Below are positions 52,334 to 60,602 of a stretch of DNA of 64,000 nucleotides, in pieces. The first letter of the stretch is position 1, and each line of letters opens with the position of its first letter. The DNA lies in NCBI GenBank assembly GCA_900318955.1, contig ONMJ01000016.1, positions 1 to 64,000 on the forward strand, read 5' to 3'. The notes beneath the pieces are model-generated. The model made no database searches. It worked only from the letters and a program-made list of their open reading frames with translations, and had not been told where the DNA came from. A program made the translations under genes and the position numbers. The stretch comes from an uncultured Bacteroidales bacterium (lineage in GTDB: Bacteria > Bacteroidota > Bacteroidia > Bacteroidales > UBA932).

Positions 52334-52635
52334 TGACGACATCTATTCAGGAGCAGTACGGCAAATTCGTCGTTACGCTGTCCGGAGAATTGGATACAGC
52401 TGCTGCACGCGAAACCGAACAGGCTCTCCAGCCGCTTCTGGAAAGCGATGGAAAGCCCGTCGTTATTGACTGCGCCTCCCTGGAATATATATCCTCAAGC
52501 GGACTTCGTATCTTGCTTGGTATCCTCAAACACTGCAAAGCCAACGGTTCCGGCGTGGTACTCAAGAACGTCAAAGACGAGATTAATGAGGTCCTGAAGC
52601 TTACCGGTTTTGTCTCCCTCTTCGATTTCGAGTAA
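52330..52635 (+). CDS. STAS domain anti-anti-sigma factor-like protein
   Basis: 101 residues, a single STAS domain. FVVTLSGELDTAAA, VVIDCASLEYISSSGLR and VLKNVKDEINEVLKLTG are SpoIIAA/RsbV elements. S57, just before G58, is the expected phosphorylation site. The domain should be dephosphorylated by the neighbouring SpoIIE domain and phosphorylated by its HATPase domain. The start overlaps the sensor gene (ATGATG at 52330). No sigma factor gene is in the window, so the downstream partner is unknown. Confidence 0.93.
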   Translation: MMTTSIQEQYGKFVVTLSGELDTAAARETEQALQPLLESDGKPVVIDCASLEYISSSGLRILLGILKHCKANGSGVVLKNVKDEINEVLKLTGFVSLFDFE

Positions 52636-52690
52636 GGAGGGAATATTTGACGTTCTGGGTCGGGGCGGTGAGGATGATGGCTGGTTACGG

Positions 52691-52732
52691 TCACTTCTTG
52701 TACACCCTGGATCACTTCTTGTACACCGTGAC
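52691..52732 (+). repeat. Two tandem 21-bp repeats
   Basis: Units starting TCACTTCTTGTACACC lie at 52691 and 52712. They differ only in the last bases. GGTCAC before and GTGAC after form a small inverted pair round the two units. Confidence 0.85.
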
Positions 52733-52870
52733 GCCTCTCTGGTGTGGTACAGGGCTCAGAGAAGATGCCGCCTACACCTGCCCGGTATCTTTTTGCTTAC
52801 TAGTGACATATAACTTTTTCCCTAAGGACGCGCGGGTAGGGAAAATGCTGGAAGCAATTGAGTATTAGCC

Positions 52871-52920
52871 CTTTAATGGGCAGGCCGGCAGTAGACTTTA
52901 ATGGGCAGGCCGGCAGTAGA
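52871..52920 (+). repeat. Two tandem 25-bp repeats
   Basis: Two identical units of CTTTAATGGGCAGGCCGGCA plus GTAGA start at 52871 and 52896; a third begins with CTTTTA and breaks off. GCCGGC within the unit is a small palindrome. Confidence 0.9.
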
Positions 52921-52936
52921 CTTTTATATAACAAAA

Positions 52937-52962
52937 GAGACAAGCTCTGTTGAACTTGTCTC
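52937..52962 (-). terminator. Terminator of tRNA-Leu(GAG)
   Basis: GAGACAAG pairs with CTTGTCTC; read on the minus strand it is followed by TTTTGT. It lies 4 bases past the tRNA 3' end. Confidence 0.8.
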
Positions 52963-52966
52963 CTTG

Positions 52967-53049
52967 TGCGGTAGGTGAGAGTCGAACTCACACACCCCAA
53001 CGGGCACTACCCCCTCAAAGTAGCGTGTCTACCATTTCACCACTACCGC
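52967..53049 (-). tRNA. tRNA-Leu, anticodon GAG
   Basis: 83 bases on the minus strand. Acceptor GCGGTAG/CTACCGC, D arm TGGTGAAATGGTAGACACG, anticodon arm CTACT-TTGAGGG-GGTAG with anticodon GAG, a long variable arm (GCCCGTTGGGGT) and T arm GTGAG-TTCGACT-CTCAC. The CCA end is not encoded. Confidence 0.94.
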
Positions 53050-53142
53050 GATTTGGATACTAACTTTTCTTGAAACGCAAAACTTTTTGATTGTTTTTTT
53101 GCAACAATCAGCCGAATATTTCTTGTATTCACGATTTTTTTC

Positions 53143-53150
53143 TATCTTTG
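53143..53150 (+). promoter_or_regulatory. -7 box for rpsP-rimM
   Basis: TATCTTTG matches TAnnTTTG and leaves a leader of about 53 bases before rpsP. A TTG 17 bases upstream is slightly too close for the usual spacing. Confidence 0.65.
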
Positions 53151-53207
53151 CATCCGCTTTCTCGAGTAGGAAGCATAGGAACATCAATAACTTAAAACAG
53201 ATTCACA

Positions 53208-53747
53208 ATGGCTGTTAAAATTCGTTTACAGCGCCACGGTAAGAAGAATTTCGCATTTTTCCACATTGTAGTGGCGGATTCACGCTCTCCGCGTGACGGT
53301 CGCTTCATTGAGCAGATCGGCTCTTACAACCCCAACACCAACCCCGCTACCATCATTATCGATGCTGAAAGGGCTCTTGCATGGCTCAATGTCGGTGCAC
53401 AGCCGACTCTGACCGCAAAGCGTATCCTCTCTTATGAGGGTATCCTTCTCCGCAAGCACCTCCAGGGCGGTGTCGCCAAGGGCGCTCTCACCGAGGCACA
53501 GGCAGAGGCTAAGTTCGCTGCTTGGAAGGCTCAGAGAGATGAGAAAGTCAATGCTAAGATAGCCGGCCTCAAGATGGATTCCATCGAGAAGGCAAAGGCT
53601 GCAAAGGCTGCTGAGGCTAAGGTCAATGAGGCCCGTGCCGAGGCTATCGCCAAGAAGAAGGCTGAGGCTGAGGAAGCTGCACGCAAGGCCGCTGAAGAGG
53701 CTGCCGCAGCAGCTGCAGAGGCAGAAGCACCCGCAGAGGAGGCTTAA
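53208..53747 (+). CDS. rpsP: 30S ribosomal protein S16 (bS16) with long Ala/Glu tail
   Basis: 179 residues, about twice the size of E. coli S16. The conserved core is the first 80-90 residues: [39 protein letters not shown] and [15 protein letters not shown]. The rest is a helix rich in Ala, Glu and Lys ([20 protein letters not shown]), typical of Bacteroidetes S16 though long here. The tail probably forms a solvent-exposed helix. rimM overlaps its stop by one base. Confidence 0.97.
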   Translation: MAVKIRLQRHGKKNFAFFHIVVADSRSPRDGRFIEQIGSYNPNTNPATIIIDAERALAWLNVGAQPTLTAKRILSYEGILLRKHLQGGVAKGALTEAQAEAKFAAWKAQRDEKVNAKIAGLKMDSIEKAKAAKAAEAKVNEARAEAIAKKKAEAEEAARKAAEEAAAAAAEAEAPAEEA

Positions 53748-54232
53748 TGCTCACTGTAGCACAGGTACTGAAGTCCAACGGCACAGACGGGGAGATCATT
53801 CTGGGTTTCCGCGATATTGCGCCTGAAGATATAGACCTGCAGGAACCGGTATTCATCGAATTCGATGGACTGCCGGTTCCTTTCTTTATTGAATCATTCG
53901 TAAAAAGAGGTTCTTCCAGGGCTCTTGTCCGTCTGACAGGGGTAAAGAATCTCAGGGACGCCGACGAACTTGCAGGGAAACTAGTCGCTGTAGATTATTT
54001 CGCCGATGAAGAAGACGGAGAAGATTTCATCGGCTGGACTATCTTTAATCAAGACGGAGAACAAATAGGAAAAGTTGTTGATTATGAGGATATTCCCGGT
54101 AATCTTTGCCTTGTCGTCGATACAAAAGAAGGACAGGCCTTACTTCCTTTCCATGAAGATTTGGTCCTGTCCCTGGATGAAGAGTCAAAGACTCTGACGA
54201 TGGAGGTCCCTAGCGGCCTGCTGCATCTCTGA
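53747..54232 (+). CDS. rimM: Ribosome maturation factor RimM
   Basis: 161 residues. It helps assemble the 30S head and binds S19. The N-terminal beta-barrel starts VAQVLKSNGTDGEIILGF and the C-terminal PRC-barrel has WTIFNQDGEQIGKVVDYEDI and ALLPFHEDLVLSLD. The rpsP-rimM pairing is common. Its last 23 bases overlap the convergent DUF975 gene. Confidence 0.92.
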   Translation: MLTVAQVLKSNGTDGEIILGFRDIAPEDIDLQEPVFIEFDGLPVPFFIESFVKRGSSRALVRLTGVKNLRDADELAGKLVAVDYFADEEDGEDFIGWTIFNQDGEQIGKVVDYEDIPGNLCLVVDTKEGQALLPFHEDLVLSLDEESKTLTMEVPSGLLHL

Positions 54233-54944
54233 TTTCGGCGTCGAATCCGGTTCCATATTCTGCTTTCACATCCTCATAGAAGGATGCATTTGCCGTTTGT
54301 ATATACGGCATCAACCAGATGAATCCGATTCCGAAGGTGAACATGCAGAGTATTACCCATCCGATGAAACTGAGCCACAGGTAGAAAAGGTCGAATTTGT
54401 GGCCTTTCATCATTGCGCGGCTGCGGTCTATCGCCTGATTGGCCGAAAGTTCGGGGTTTTCCTCGAGTATGTATGGGGTCATCGCATAGGAGAAGGTCTT
54501 GATGATTCCCGGTATGACGAAAAGAAGAGACCAGAGCATGATGAAAATATACATCAGGAGCATTCCCCAAAATTTGTGGAGATAGTTACTGAATGCGATG
54601 GAGAACATATTAGAAGTCAGCTTGTTATCTCCTTCTACGAGGAGTTTCTTATGCGCATTGTAATAGCCAACGGAGAGGGGGTAAAAAAGTAGGAAGAAGG
54701 AAACAAGCATAATCCCCCATCCCCTCATTACAGGAGCCATCCCTGCCAGATAAGCCTCGGGATTAGAGGCTGCCATGCTAGAGATCTGAGGATTATCGAT
54801 AATCAACTTAGTGTAGGGGACGGCATATGGACCGGAAAGGACCATACTTATCGCGAGCAAAACGATAGCGGCAAGGACTGCCGGAGCCCAATTGCCTTTA
54901 AGCGCCCTAAGGGCGTCATTTTTGTAGTCTTGGTTCGTTCTCAT
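54210..54944 (-). CDS. DUF975 family integral membrane protein
   Basis: 244 residues with five to six membrane segments. The family pattern is visible in DALRALKGNWAPAVLAAI, LWSLLFVIPGIIKTFSYAMT, YILEENPELSANQAIDRSR and MMKGHKFDLFYLWLSFIGW. The function is unknown. It lies 6 bases after glsB, so it is probably the third gene of the glsA-glsB operon. Confidence 0.9.
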   Translation of the reverse strand: MRTNQDYKNDALRALKGNWAPAVLAAIVLLAISMVLSGPYAVPYTKLIIDNPQISSMAASNPEAYLAGMAPVMRGWGIMLVSFFLLFYPLSVGYYNAHKKLLVEGDNKLTSNMFSIAFSNYLHKFWGMLLMYIFIMLWSLLFVIPGIIKTFSYAMTPYILEENPELSANQAIDRSRAMMKGHKFDLFYLWLSFIGWVILCMFTFGIGFIWLMPYIQTANASFYEDVKAEYGTGFDAEIRDAAGR

Positions 54945-54950
54945 ATTATA

Positions 54951-55946
54951 TTATTTATTTCTGAATGAAGCGAGTCTTTCTCTGATGTTGAGGAGTCTTG
55001 CGAGGTGGATTTCGGGGAGGTGGACATGCCTTTTGGTCTTTTCAGGCTTGAGCTCGTCGAAGCTCAGGAGGATGCCGGTATCGATGACGTCGCCGAATTC
55101 GTCATTCACTCCGCCGCCGAAGCACTTCATCGAGGGAGACATATTCATATAAGTATTCACCAGCGGGGGAATATTGACTCCGAAATTATGAATCTCTGCC
55201 TTTAGAATCTTATAATCCTCGGAGAAGTCGTCCTCTGTGAAGATCTTTTTGAATTTTCTTCTGTTCTTGAATGACACCTTGACAGGATTTCGGATAATCA
55301 CCATCTTCTCGCCACGCTTGATTCCGAAATGCTTGTCGAGGAAGTAGAGTATCATCTCGAGGGCTTCCTGGGGATATGTCGGGTATGTTGTCATTTTCCC
55401 GAAAAAGTACTTCATCCTTCCGTTGTAGAGGACAATAAGTGCTCCAAGCCCGTCAAACAGGTTGTCGAGGGCATACAGGCTCTTGCTGTCTTCTCTGGTA
55501 CTTTGGTACTCCACGGCTACGAATGAGCGCCCGAGCTCGATAGTATGGAGGAATTTGTCATGGAGAAAACTTTTTGTGAACTGGAACATGTGGGAAGAGG
55601 GGAGGATGGGCTGCCCGAAGCGGTCATAGACGGCATCGTCCAGGCAGGCATAGCGGTAGCCGCCGACTATGCACTCGTTCTCCGGATCCCATAGGACAAG
55701 TTGCTTGAAGCCATATGCGGGATCCGTGTCGAATTTATCAATATCGCAAGAGGTCCCGGTGCCACCACCTCCGTCGCGGAATGCAATCTCGCGGAGCCTT
55801 CCGATTTCTTTGACCGTATTGGGGGCGCACTGAAAGTCTACGACATAAATCTGGTTTCCGGCACGGTTGGTGTCTCGGAGAAAACGGTCTTCTGTAAGTT
55901 CCGATTTGATGAGTTCCTTGTCAATAGGAGCAATAATCTCTTCCAT
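54951..55946 (-). CDS. glsB: Glycine N-acyltransferase GlsB (GNAT/OlsB-like)
   Basis: 331 residues. A GNAT-like fold related to OlsB and the old 'hemolysin' annotation: REIAFRDGGGGTGTSCDIDK, DKFDTDPAYGFKQLVLWDP and IELGRSFVAVEYQST. In Bacteroides thetaiotaomicron the neighbouring genes glsB and glsA make the N-acyl, then O-acyl, glycine lipid. The order, the one-base overlap with glsA and the sequence type all agree. It acts at the cytoplasmic membrane with acyl-ACP as probable donor. A related ornithine lipid activity cannot be excluded. Confidence 0.85.
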   Translation of the reverse strand: MEEIIAPIDKELIKSELTEDRFLRDTNRAGNQIYVVDFQCAPNTVKEIGRLREIAFRDGGGGTGTSCDIDKFDTDPAYGFKQLVLWDPENECIVGGYRYACLDDAVYDRFGQPILPSSHMFQFTKSFLHDKFLHTIELGRSFVAVEYQSTREDSKSLYALDNLFDGLGALIVLYNGRMKYFFGKMTTYPTYPQEALEMILYFLDKHFGIKRGEKMVIIRNPVKVSFKNRRKFKKIFTEDDFSEDYKILKAEIHNFGVNIPPLVNTYMNMSPSMKCFGGGVNDEFGDVIDTGILLSFDELKPEKTKRHVHLPEIHLARLLNIRERLASFRNK

Positions 55947-56764
55947 TATTCGGCGTTATTAAGTTCGTATGTTTTTCCCCTTACCCATGCTGCCCATTCG
56001 GCATCGCTTTTCTCAGAGGTAAATGTGGTATATGGTATAGGCTTTCCTATGACCATTGTATATTCTTTGTTCCTCGACCGATAGACTTCGTCCGGGAGGA
56101 AGAACATGGCTATATTGGTCTTGATTTTCAGTTTCTTCCGTATCCAGTCAACATTGTAGAAACGGTTGGAGTTTCGCCCCGAGAACCACATCGGAATGAT
56201 ATCCCTTTTGGATTCGCGGCTCTTTGTGATGAATGATTTTTTCCAGGGAAGGTCCTGAATTTTCCCGTCTATCTTTCTTGAGCATGCTCCTGCCGGGAAA
56301 TAAAAGACCTGCTTATCCGAAGCAAAGGCTTCATCAAGCTTCTCCCTGAGATCTCGGGCTTGCCCTCCCAGCTTATTGACAGGAATAAGATACTCCTGAA
56401 CCTGCTTGACATTCATAAGAAAATCATTTGCAGGGGTTATGATGTTGCCGTCATATTTTCTTCCGAGAAAGGCTACGAGAGCTGCCGCGTCGACTCCGCC
56501 GAGAGGGTGGTTGCATGCGAAGGTGAATCTTCCCTCGGAGGGAATATTCTCTGCCCCGACCACATGGACCTTTACATTCATGTATTCGAGCATCTTCTCG
56601 GTGAATTCAACACCGAGATAGCCCTGACGTAGAAAGTCGTTAATCCACTCCTGGTGGATGAAAGACTTTAGCCACCGAAGGATGAATTTCGGGAATCTCT
56701 TCCCTTTGGCGCGCGAAGCTACGACTTTGTCGATATCTATTATAACGACTTCGTTTGCTGCCAT
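55946..56764 (-). CDS. glsA: Acyltransferase GlsA (PlsC-like), second glycine-lipid gene
   Basis: 272 residues. A PlsC-type acyltransferase: the acceptor motif NHPLGGVDAAALV holds the catalytic His and Asp, followed by VNKLGGQAR, FYFPAGACSRK and IPMWFSGRNSNRFYN. Next to glsB it is expected to O-acylate the N-acylated glycine lipid. The ATG of glsB overlaps this gene's stop (TAATG). The promoter is at 56787. Confidence 0.85.
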   Translation of the reverse strand: MAANEVVIIDIDKVVASRAKGKRFPKFILRWLKSFIHQEWINDFLRQGYLGVEFTEKMLEYMNVKVHVVGAENIPSEGRFTFACNHPLGGVDAAALVAFLGRKYDGNIITPANDFLMNVKQVQEYLIPVNKLGGQARDLREKLDEAFASDKQVFYFPAGACSRKIDGKIQDLPWKKSFITKSRESKRDIIPMWFSGRNSNRFYNVDWIRKKLKIKTNIAMFFLPDEVYRSRNKEYTMVIGKPIPYTTFTSEKSDAEWAAWVRGKTYELNNAE

Positions 56765-56786
56765 ATAGGTAAAGGTTTAGTTTTCC

Positions 56787-56794
56787 CAAAAATA
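56787..56794 (-). promoter_or_regulatory. -7 box for the glsA-glsB-DUF975 operon
   Basis: TATTTTTG on the minus strand, 22 bases before the ATG at 56764. The nearest TTG is 24 bases upstream, so the -33 box is weak. Confidence 0.55.
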
Positions 56795-56839
56795 GATATT
56801 TTTCGGAAAAGATGTTCTCAAAAAGAGTAAAAAATGATT

Positions 56840-57628
56840 CTAATCCGAAGGATATTGGACTGAAGACAGGAAAAGAGCATGCCCGGGGACGGACTCTCCG
56901 GCGTCGGAGCGGCTTCCTTTTCCGTCGAGAATCTCTTTGATTCTTGAAGGCTCGTAGCGCCCCCTTCCGATATCGATAAGGGTCCCGACGACGGCCCGTA
57001 CCATATTGCGGAGGAACCTGTCTGCGGAAATCCGGAAGTACCAATAGGAGCAATCATCCGAGACCGGCCCCATGATGGCGATATGGGAGGGTGTGTACTC
57101 AGTCCAACGTGCTTCAAAGACTGTACAGAAAGGGGTTTTTGCCGCTCCTCCGGACTTTTCAAAACATGAAAAATCGTGTCTTCCTAAAAGAAGGGAGGCG
57201 GCCTCGTTCATGGCCTCGAAGTCGAGGCCGGGGTAAGAGCACCTATAGGAATATGATTCGACAAAAGGGTCTTTTTTTCTATGTATAAAATATGTATATT
57301 CGCGTCTAACTGCGTCGAATCTGGCATGGAAGTCACCATCCTCCCTGACAACTCCTGAAACGACCACTGAAGGGGGCAGGATGGCATTTAATTTGCAGGT
57401 CAGAAGCGCGGTTTCGAGGGGCTCTTCAGAGGCCGAGTCGAAGTGTGCCACGTATCCGATGGCATTTACTTTTGTGTCGGTCCGTCCCGCTCCGGTGACG
57501 GAAATATCCTCTTTCAGGAGCGTGGAAAGGGCTTTTTCGAGGCATTCCTGCACGGAGATTGCTCCCGGCTGCACCTGCCAGCCGAAGAAAGAAGATCCGT
57601 CGTAGGATAGTGTGATCGAGTATCGCAT
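56840..57628 (-). CDS. truA: tRNA pseudouridine(38-40) synthase TruA
   Basis: 262 residues from the ATG at 57628 (MRYSITLSYDGSSFFGWQ); the frame also has an ATG at 57649, seven codons earlier, which overlaps the moxR promoter region and is less likely. GAGRTDTKVNAIG holds the catalytic Asp. The enzyme isomerises uridines in the anticodon stem. It is divergent from moxR. Confidence 0.95.
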   Translation of the reverse strand: MRYSITLSYDGSSFFGWQVQPGAISVQECLEKALSTLLKEDISVTGAGRTDTKVNAIGYVAHFDSASEEPLETALLTCKLNAILPPSVVVSGVVREDGDFHARFDAVRREYTYFIHRKKDPFVESYSYRCSYPGLDFEAMNEAASLLLGRHDFSCFEKSGGAAKTPFCTVFEARWTEYTPSHIAIMGPVSDDCSYWYFRISADRFLRNMVRAVVGTLIDIGRGRYEPSRIKEILDGKGSRSDAGESVPGHALFLSSVQYPSD

Positions 57629-57663
57629 AGGAGATAATTGATAATGCAAAATTAATTAAATAT

Positions 57664-58656
57664 ATGGAAAGTGTAAACATCAAGGAGCTCAATGAGCGCA
57701 TCGAAAGGGAAAGCTCGTTCGTTGACCTTCTTTCTATCGAGATGGGTAAGGTCATTGTCGGCCAGAAACACCTCGTTGACAATCTCTTGATCGGTCTTCT
57801 CGCTAATGGACATATCCTTCTCGAAGGAGTCCCGGGCCTTGCTAAGACTCTCGCGATTAATACTCTCTCGCAGGCGGTCGATGCCAAGTTCAGCCGTATC
57901 CAGTTTACTCCGGACCTCCTGCCTGCCGATGTCATCGGCACCCTCGTTTATTCCCAGAAGAATGAGAATTTCGAGGTCCATAAGGGCCCTATCTTCGCGA
58001 ACTTCATCCTCGCTGATGAAATCAACCGAAGCCCTGCGAAGGTCCAGTCCGCCCTCCTCGAAGCCATGCAGGAGCGCCAGGTTACTATCGGAGACTCAAC
58101 ATTCAAGCTCCCGGAGCCCTTCCTCGTGATGGCGACCCAGAACCCTATCGAGCAGGAAGGCACCTATCCTCTTCCGGAGGCCCAGGTCGACCGTTTCATG
58201 CTGAAGGTCGTTGTGAGCTACCCCAAGAAGGAAGAAGAGCGTCTCATTATCCGCATGAACAATCAGGGAGAGTTCCCCAAGGCATCTGCTGTTGTCAAGC
58301 CTGAAGATATCGTACGCGCCCGTGAGGTTGTCCGCGACGTCTACATGGACGAGAAGATAGAAAGGTACATAGTCGATATCGTCTATGCGACCCGTACCCC
58401 CGGCGACTACAATCTCGCTTCTCTTAAGGACCTTATTTCATACGGGGCATCTCCCCGAGCCAGCATATCTCTCTCGATGGCCGCAAAAGCCTATGCATTC
58501 ATAAAGAGAAGAGGCTATGTTATCCCTGAGGATGTCCGTGCCGTATGCAATGAAGTGCTTCGCCATCGTATCGGACTGACCTATGAGGCCGAGGCCGAGA
58601 ACGTCACCAGCGAAGAGATAATTGAAAAGGTAATTAATTCTGTAATAGTTCCGTAA
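57664..58656 (+). CDS. MoxR family AAA+ ATPase
   Basis: 330 residues. Walker A is EGVPGLAKT, Walker B FILADEINRSPAKVQSALLEAMQE, and the second region of homology includes ATQNPIEQEGTYPLPEAQVDRF. MoxR ATPases act as chaperones for VWA-domain proteins. Here it is the first gene of the Bat operon, with DUF58 overlapping its stop by one base. The VWA proteins BatA and BatB are the likely clients. Confidence 0.95.
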   Translation: MESVNIKELNERIERESSFVDLLSIEMGKVIVGQKHLVDNLLIGLLANGHILLEGVPGLAKTLAINTLSQAVDAKFSRIQFTPDLLPADVIGTLVYSQKNENFEVHKGPIFANFILADEINRSPAKVQSALLEAMQERQVTIGDSTFKLPEPFLVMATQNPIEQEGTYPLPEAQVDRFMLKVVVSYPKKEEERLIIRMNNQGEFPKASAVVKPEDIVRAREVVRDVYMDEKIERYIVDIVYATRTPGDYNLASLKDLISYGASPRASISLSMAAKAYAFIKRRGYVIPEDVRAVCNEVLRHRIGLTYEAEAENVTSEEIIEKVINSVIVP

Positions 58657-59546
58657 TGCCGGAGTTGACGCCGAATGACCTTCTAAAAAAGGTCAGGAAA
58701 ATAGAGATCAGGACCAAGGCGCTCTCGCACCAGATATTCGCCGGAGAGTACCATTCCGCCTTCAAGGGAAGGGGAATGGCTTTCAGCGAGGTGAGGGAGT
58801 ACCAGTGGGGAGACGATGTCCGTTCCATGGACTGGAACGTCACCGCCCGTATGAACGCCCCCTTCGTCAAGGTCTTCGAGGAGGAGAGGGAGCTTACAGT
58901 CGTCCTTCTGGTCGATGTGAGCCGTTCCGGACTGTTCGGCACCAAAGTCAAGACCAAAAGGGAGCAGATTGCTGAGATAGCGGCAGTTCTTTCCTTCTCT
59001 GCAATCATCAACAACGACAAGGTCGGAGCGCTTCTTTTCAGCGACCATGTGGAGAAGTTCATCCCTCCGAAAAAGGGAAGGAGCCACCTTCTCCATATTA
59101 TTAGGGAAATAATTGAGTATCAGCCGACTTCCAATGGGACGGATATAGGAGAGGCCCTGCGTTTCTTGACAAATGCTATCAAGAAAAAATGTACTGCCTT
59201 CATCCTTTCCGATATGTTGGACTGCACTCCGAGTGGCGCTCCCCGTTATGAGGAAGCCCTGAAAATTGCCGTCAATCGACATGACATATCAGTTATCAGG
59301 GTCTATGATCCTAGGGAGCTGACTCTTCCTTCTGTAGGACTTGTCCATGCAAAGGATTCTGAATCAGGAGCTTCCGCATGGGTGAATACCTCTTCCAAAG
59401 CTGTTAGGAGGGCCTACTCCAAGTGGATGTCCGATTCTATCTCGTCGGAGGAAAAGCTTCTTCTGAAATACAACGTCGACAGCGTAAGCGTAGCCACAGA
59501 CGGCGACTATGTCAAATCCCTCATGGCGCTTTTCCAAAGGAGGTAA
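58656..59546 (+). CDS. DUF58 domain protein of the Bat operon
   Basis: 296 residues, cytoplasmic. The DUF58 signature is IRTKALSHQIFAGEYHSAF, FSEVREYQWGDDVRSMDWN and VFEEERELTVVLLVDVSRS; the last segment starts a VWA-like domain with DxSxS. It sits between moxR and the bat genes, its start overlapping the moxR stop. It is expected to work with the ATPase. Confidence 0.92.
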   Translation: MPELTPNDLLKKVRKIEIRTKALSHQIFAGEYHSAFKGRGMAFSEVREYQWGDDVRSMDWNVTARMNAPFVKVFEEERELTVVLLVDVSRSGLFGTKVKTKREQIAEIAAVLSFSAIINNDKVGALLFSDHVEKFIPPKKGRSHLLHIIREIIEYQPTSNGTDIGEALRFLTNAIKKKCTAFILSDMLDCTPSGAPRYEEALKIAVNRHDISVIRVYDPRELTLPSVGLVHAKDSESGASAWVNTSSKAVRRAYSKWMSDSISSEEKLLLKYNVDSVSVATDGDYVKSLMALFQRR

Positions 59547-59550
59547 GAAT

Positions 59551-60591
59551 ATGAGAAAATCATTGATAATCATACTGCTTGCCGCTCTTCCGATGGTCTT
59601 AAAGGGTCAGACGGTAGAAGTTGAGGGCTCTTATCTTCGTCAGCTTCAGGAGAGGGACTCCGTCCTTATCGCCGACCAGCTTCAATACGGATTCCGTCTC
59701 GACGGAGTACCGGATACTACGTCTCTCGCTTTTCCGAAGATAGAAGATCAGTTCATGGAGAACATGGTGACAGTTCGCTCCTGGCACGTGGATACTCTCC
59801 GCACTCATAAGGTAAAGTCCTCGGGAAGAAAGCTTTACGATATTGATTCATATATAGTTATAGCTCCTTTCGAGGCGGGAGAATACCATCTTCCGAGACT
59901 ATCGGTACTGAGGGCTGGCGCGAGCGGAAAGGTTGATACACTTCTTTTCAATCCCCAGGTACTCGATGTTACTACTATCCAGATAGATACAACGACCTTC
60001 GTCCCTCATGATATAAAGGGCCAGATCAAGTATCCCGTCACCTTCGGAGAAATACTCCCTTATCTCTTTGGATTCTGGGCCCTTGCCCTTGCAATCGCTG
60101 CGATAGTATCGCTGATTATTATCCACAGGAGAAAAGAAGAAGAAATCCGATTCTCAGAGCCTGCCCATATCACCGCCCTTAGAAAGCTCGACAAGTACCG
60201 CGGAGACAAGTTCTGGGAGCCCGAGAAGCAGAAAGTCTTCTATTCCGGGGTTACCGATGCCCTTAGGGAATACATATCAAAGCGATATGGAATCGGAGCA
60301 ATGGAGATGACAACGGCGGAGATATTTTCCGACCTGAAGGGCTCCGACATTCCCGAGGAACTCTACAATGAGATGAAGGATCTCTTCGAGAGGGCGGACT
60401 TTGTCAAGTTTGCAAAGTTCGTCGCATCGAAGGAAGAGAATGCCACCGTTCTCCCTCAGGCCGTCAGATTCGTGACCTCTACCTACCAGACCGAGGTTGA
60501 GGAAGAAGCTGAGGATCAGAAGGATACCGCTCCTTCGGAGGAAAAGCCCGAGAGGAGGAAAGAGAATAATGAAGATTATATGCCGAAATAG
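59551..60591 (+). CDS. Bat-operon membrane protein (BatD-like N-terminal region)
   Basis: 346 residues from the ATG at 59551, which gives a signal peptide (RKSLIIILLAALPMVLKGQ). The start at 59551 is preceded by AAAGGAGG. A periplasmic beta-domain of about 160 residues, one membrane helix (YLFGFWALALAIAAIVSLII, about 170-192), then a cytoplasmic tail ending in a Glu-rich stretch (EEEAEDQKDTAPSEEKPER). It fills the slot between the DUF58 protein and BatA in Bacteroidetes operons. The exact function is unknown. Confidence 0.8.
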   Translation: MRKSLIIILLAALPMVLKGQTVEVEGSYLRQLQERDSVLIADQLQYGFRLDGVPDTTSLAFPKIEDQFMENMVTVRSWHVDTLRTHKVKSSGRKLYDIDSYIVIAPFEAGEYHLPRLSVLRAGASGKVDTLLFNPQVLDVTTIQIDTTTFVPHDIKGQIKYPVTFGEILPYLFGFWALALAIAAIVSLIIIHRRKEEEIRFSEPAHITALRKLDKYRGDKFWEPEKQKVFYSGVTDALREYISKRYGIGAMEMTTAEIFSDLKGSDIPEELYNEMKDLFERADFVKFAKFVASKEENATVLPQAVRFVTSTYQTEVEEEAEDQKDTAPSEEKPERRKENNEDYMPK

Positions 60592-60602
60592 GAGGGAAAG
60601 AA

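Larger units (their letters stand above)
52636..52930. other. Gene-free region after the NRPS operon
   Basis: I find no gene. Short plus-strand frames lack motifs and run through repeats. The stretch holds two tandem repeats (52691-52732 and 52871-52920) like those in 479-665. No clear terminator for the NRPS operon is visible. Confidence 0.6.
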
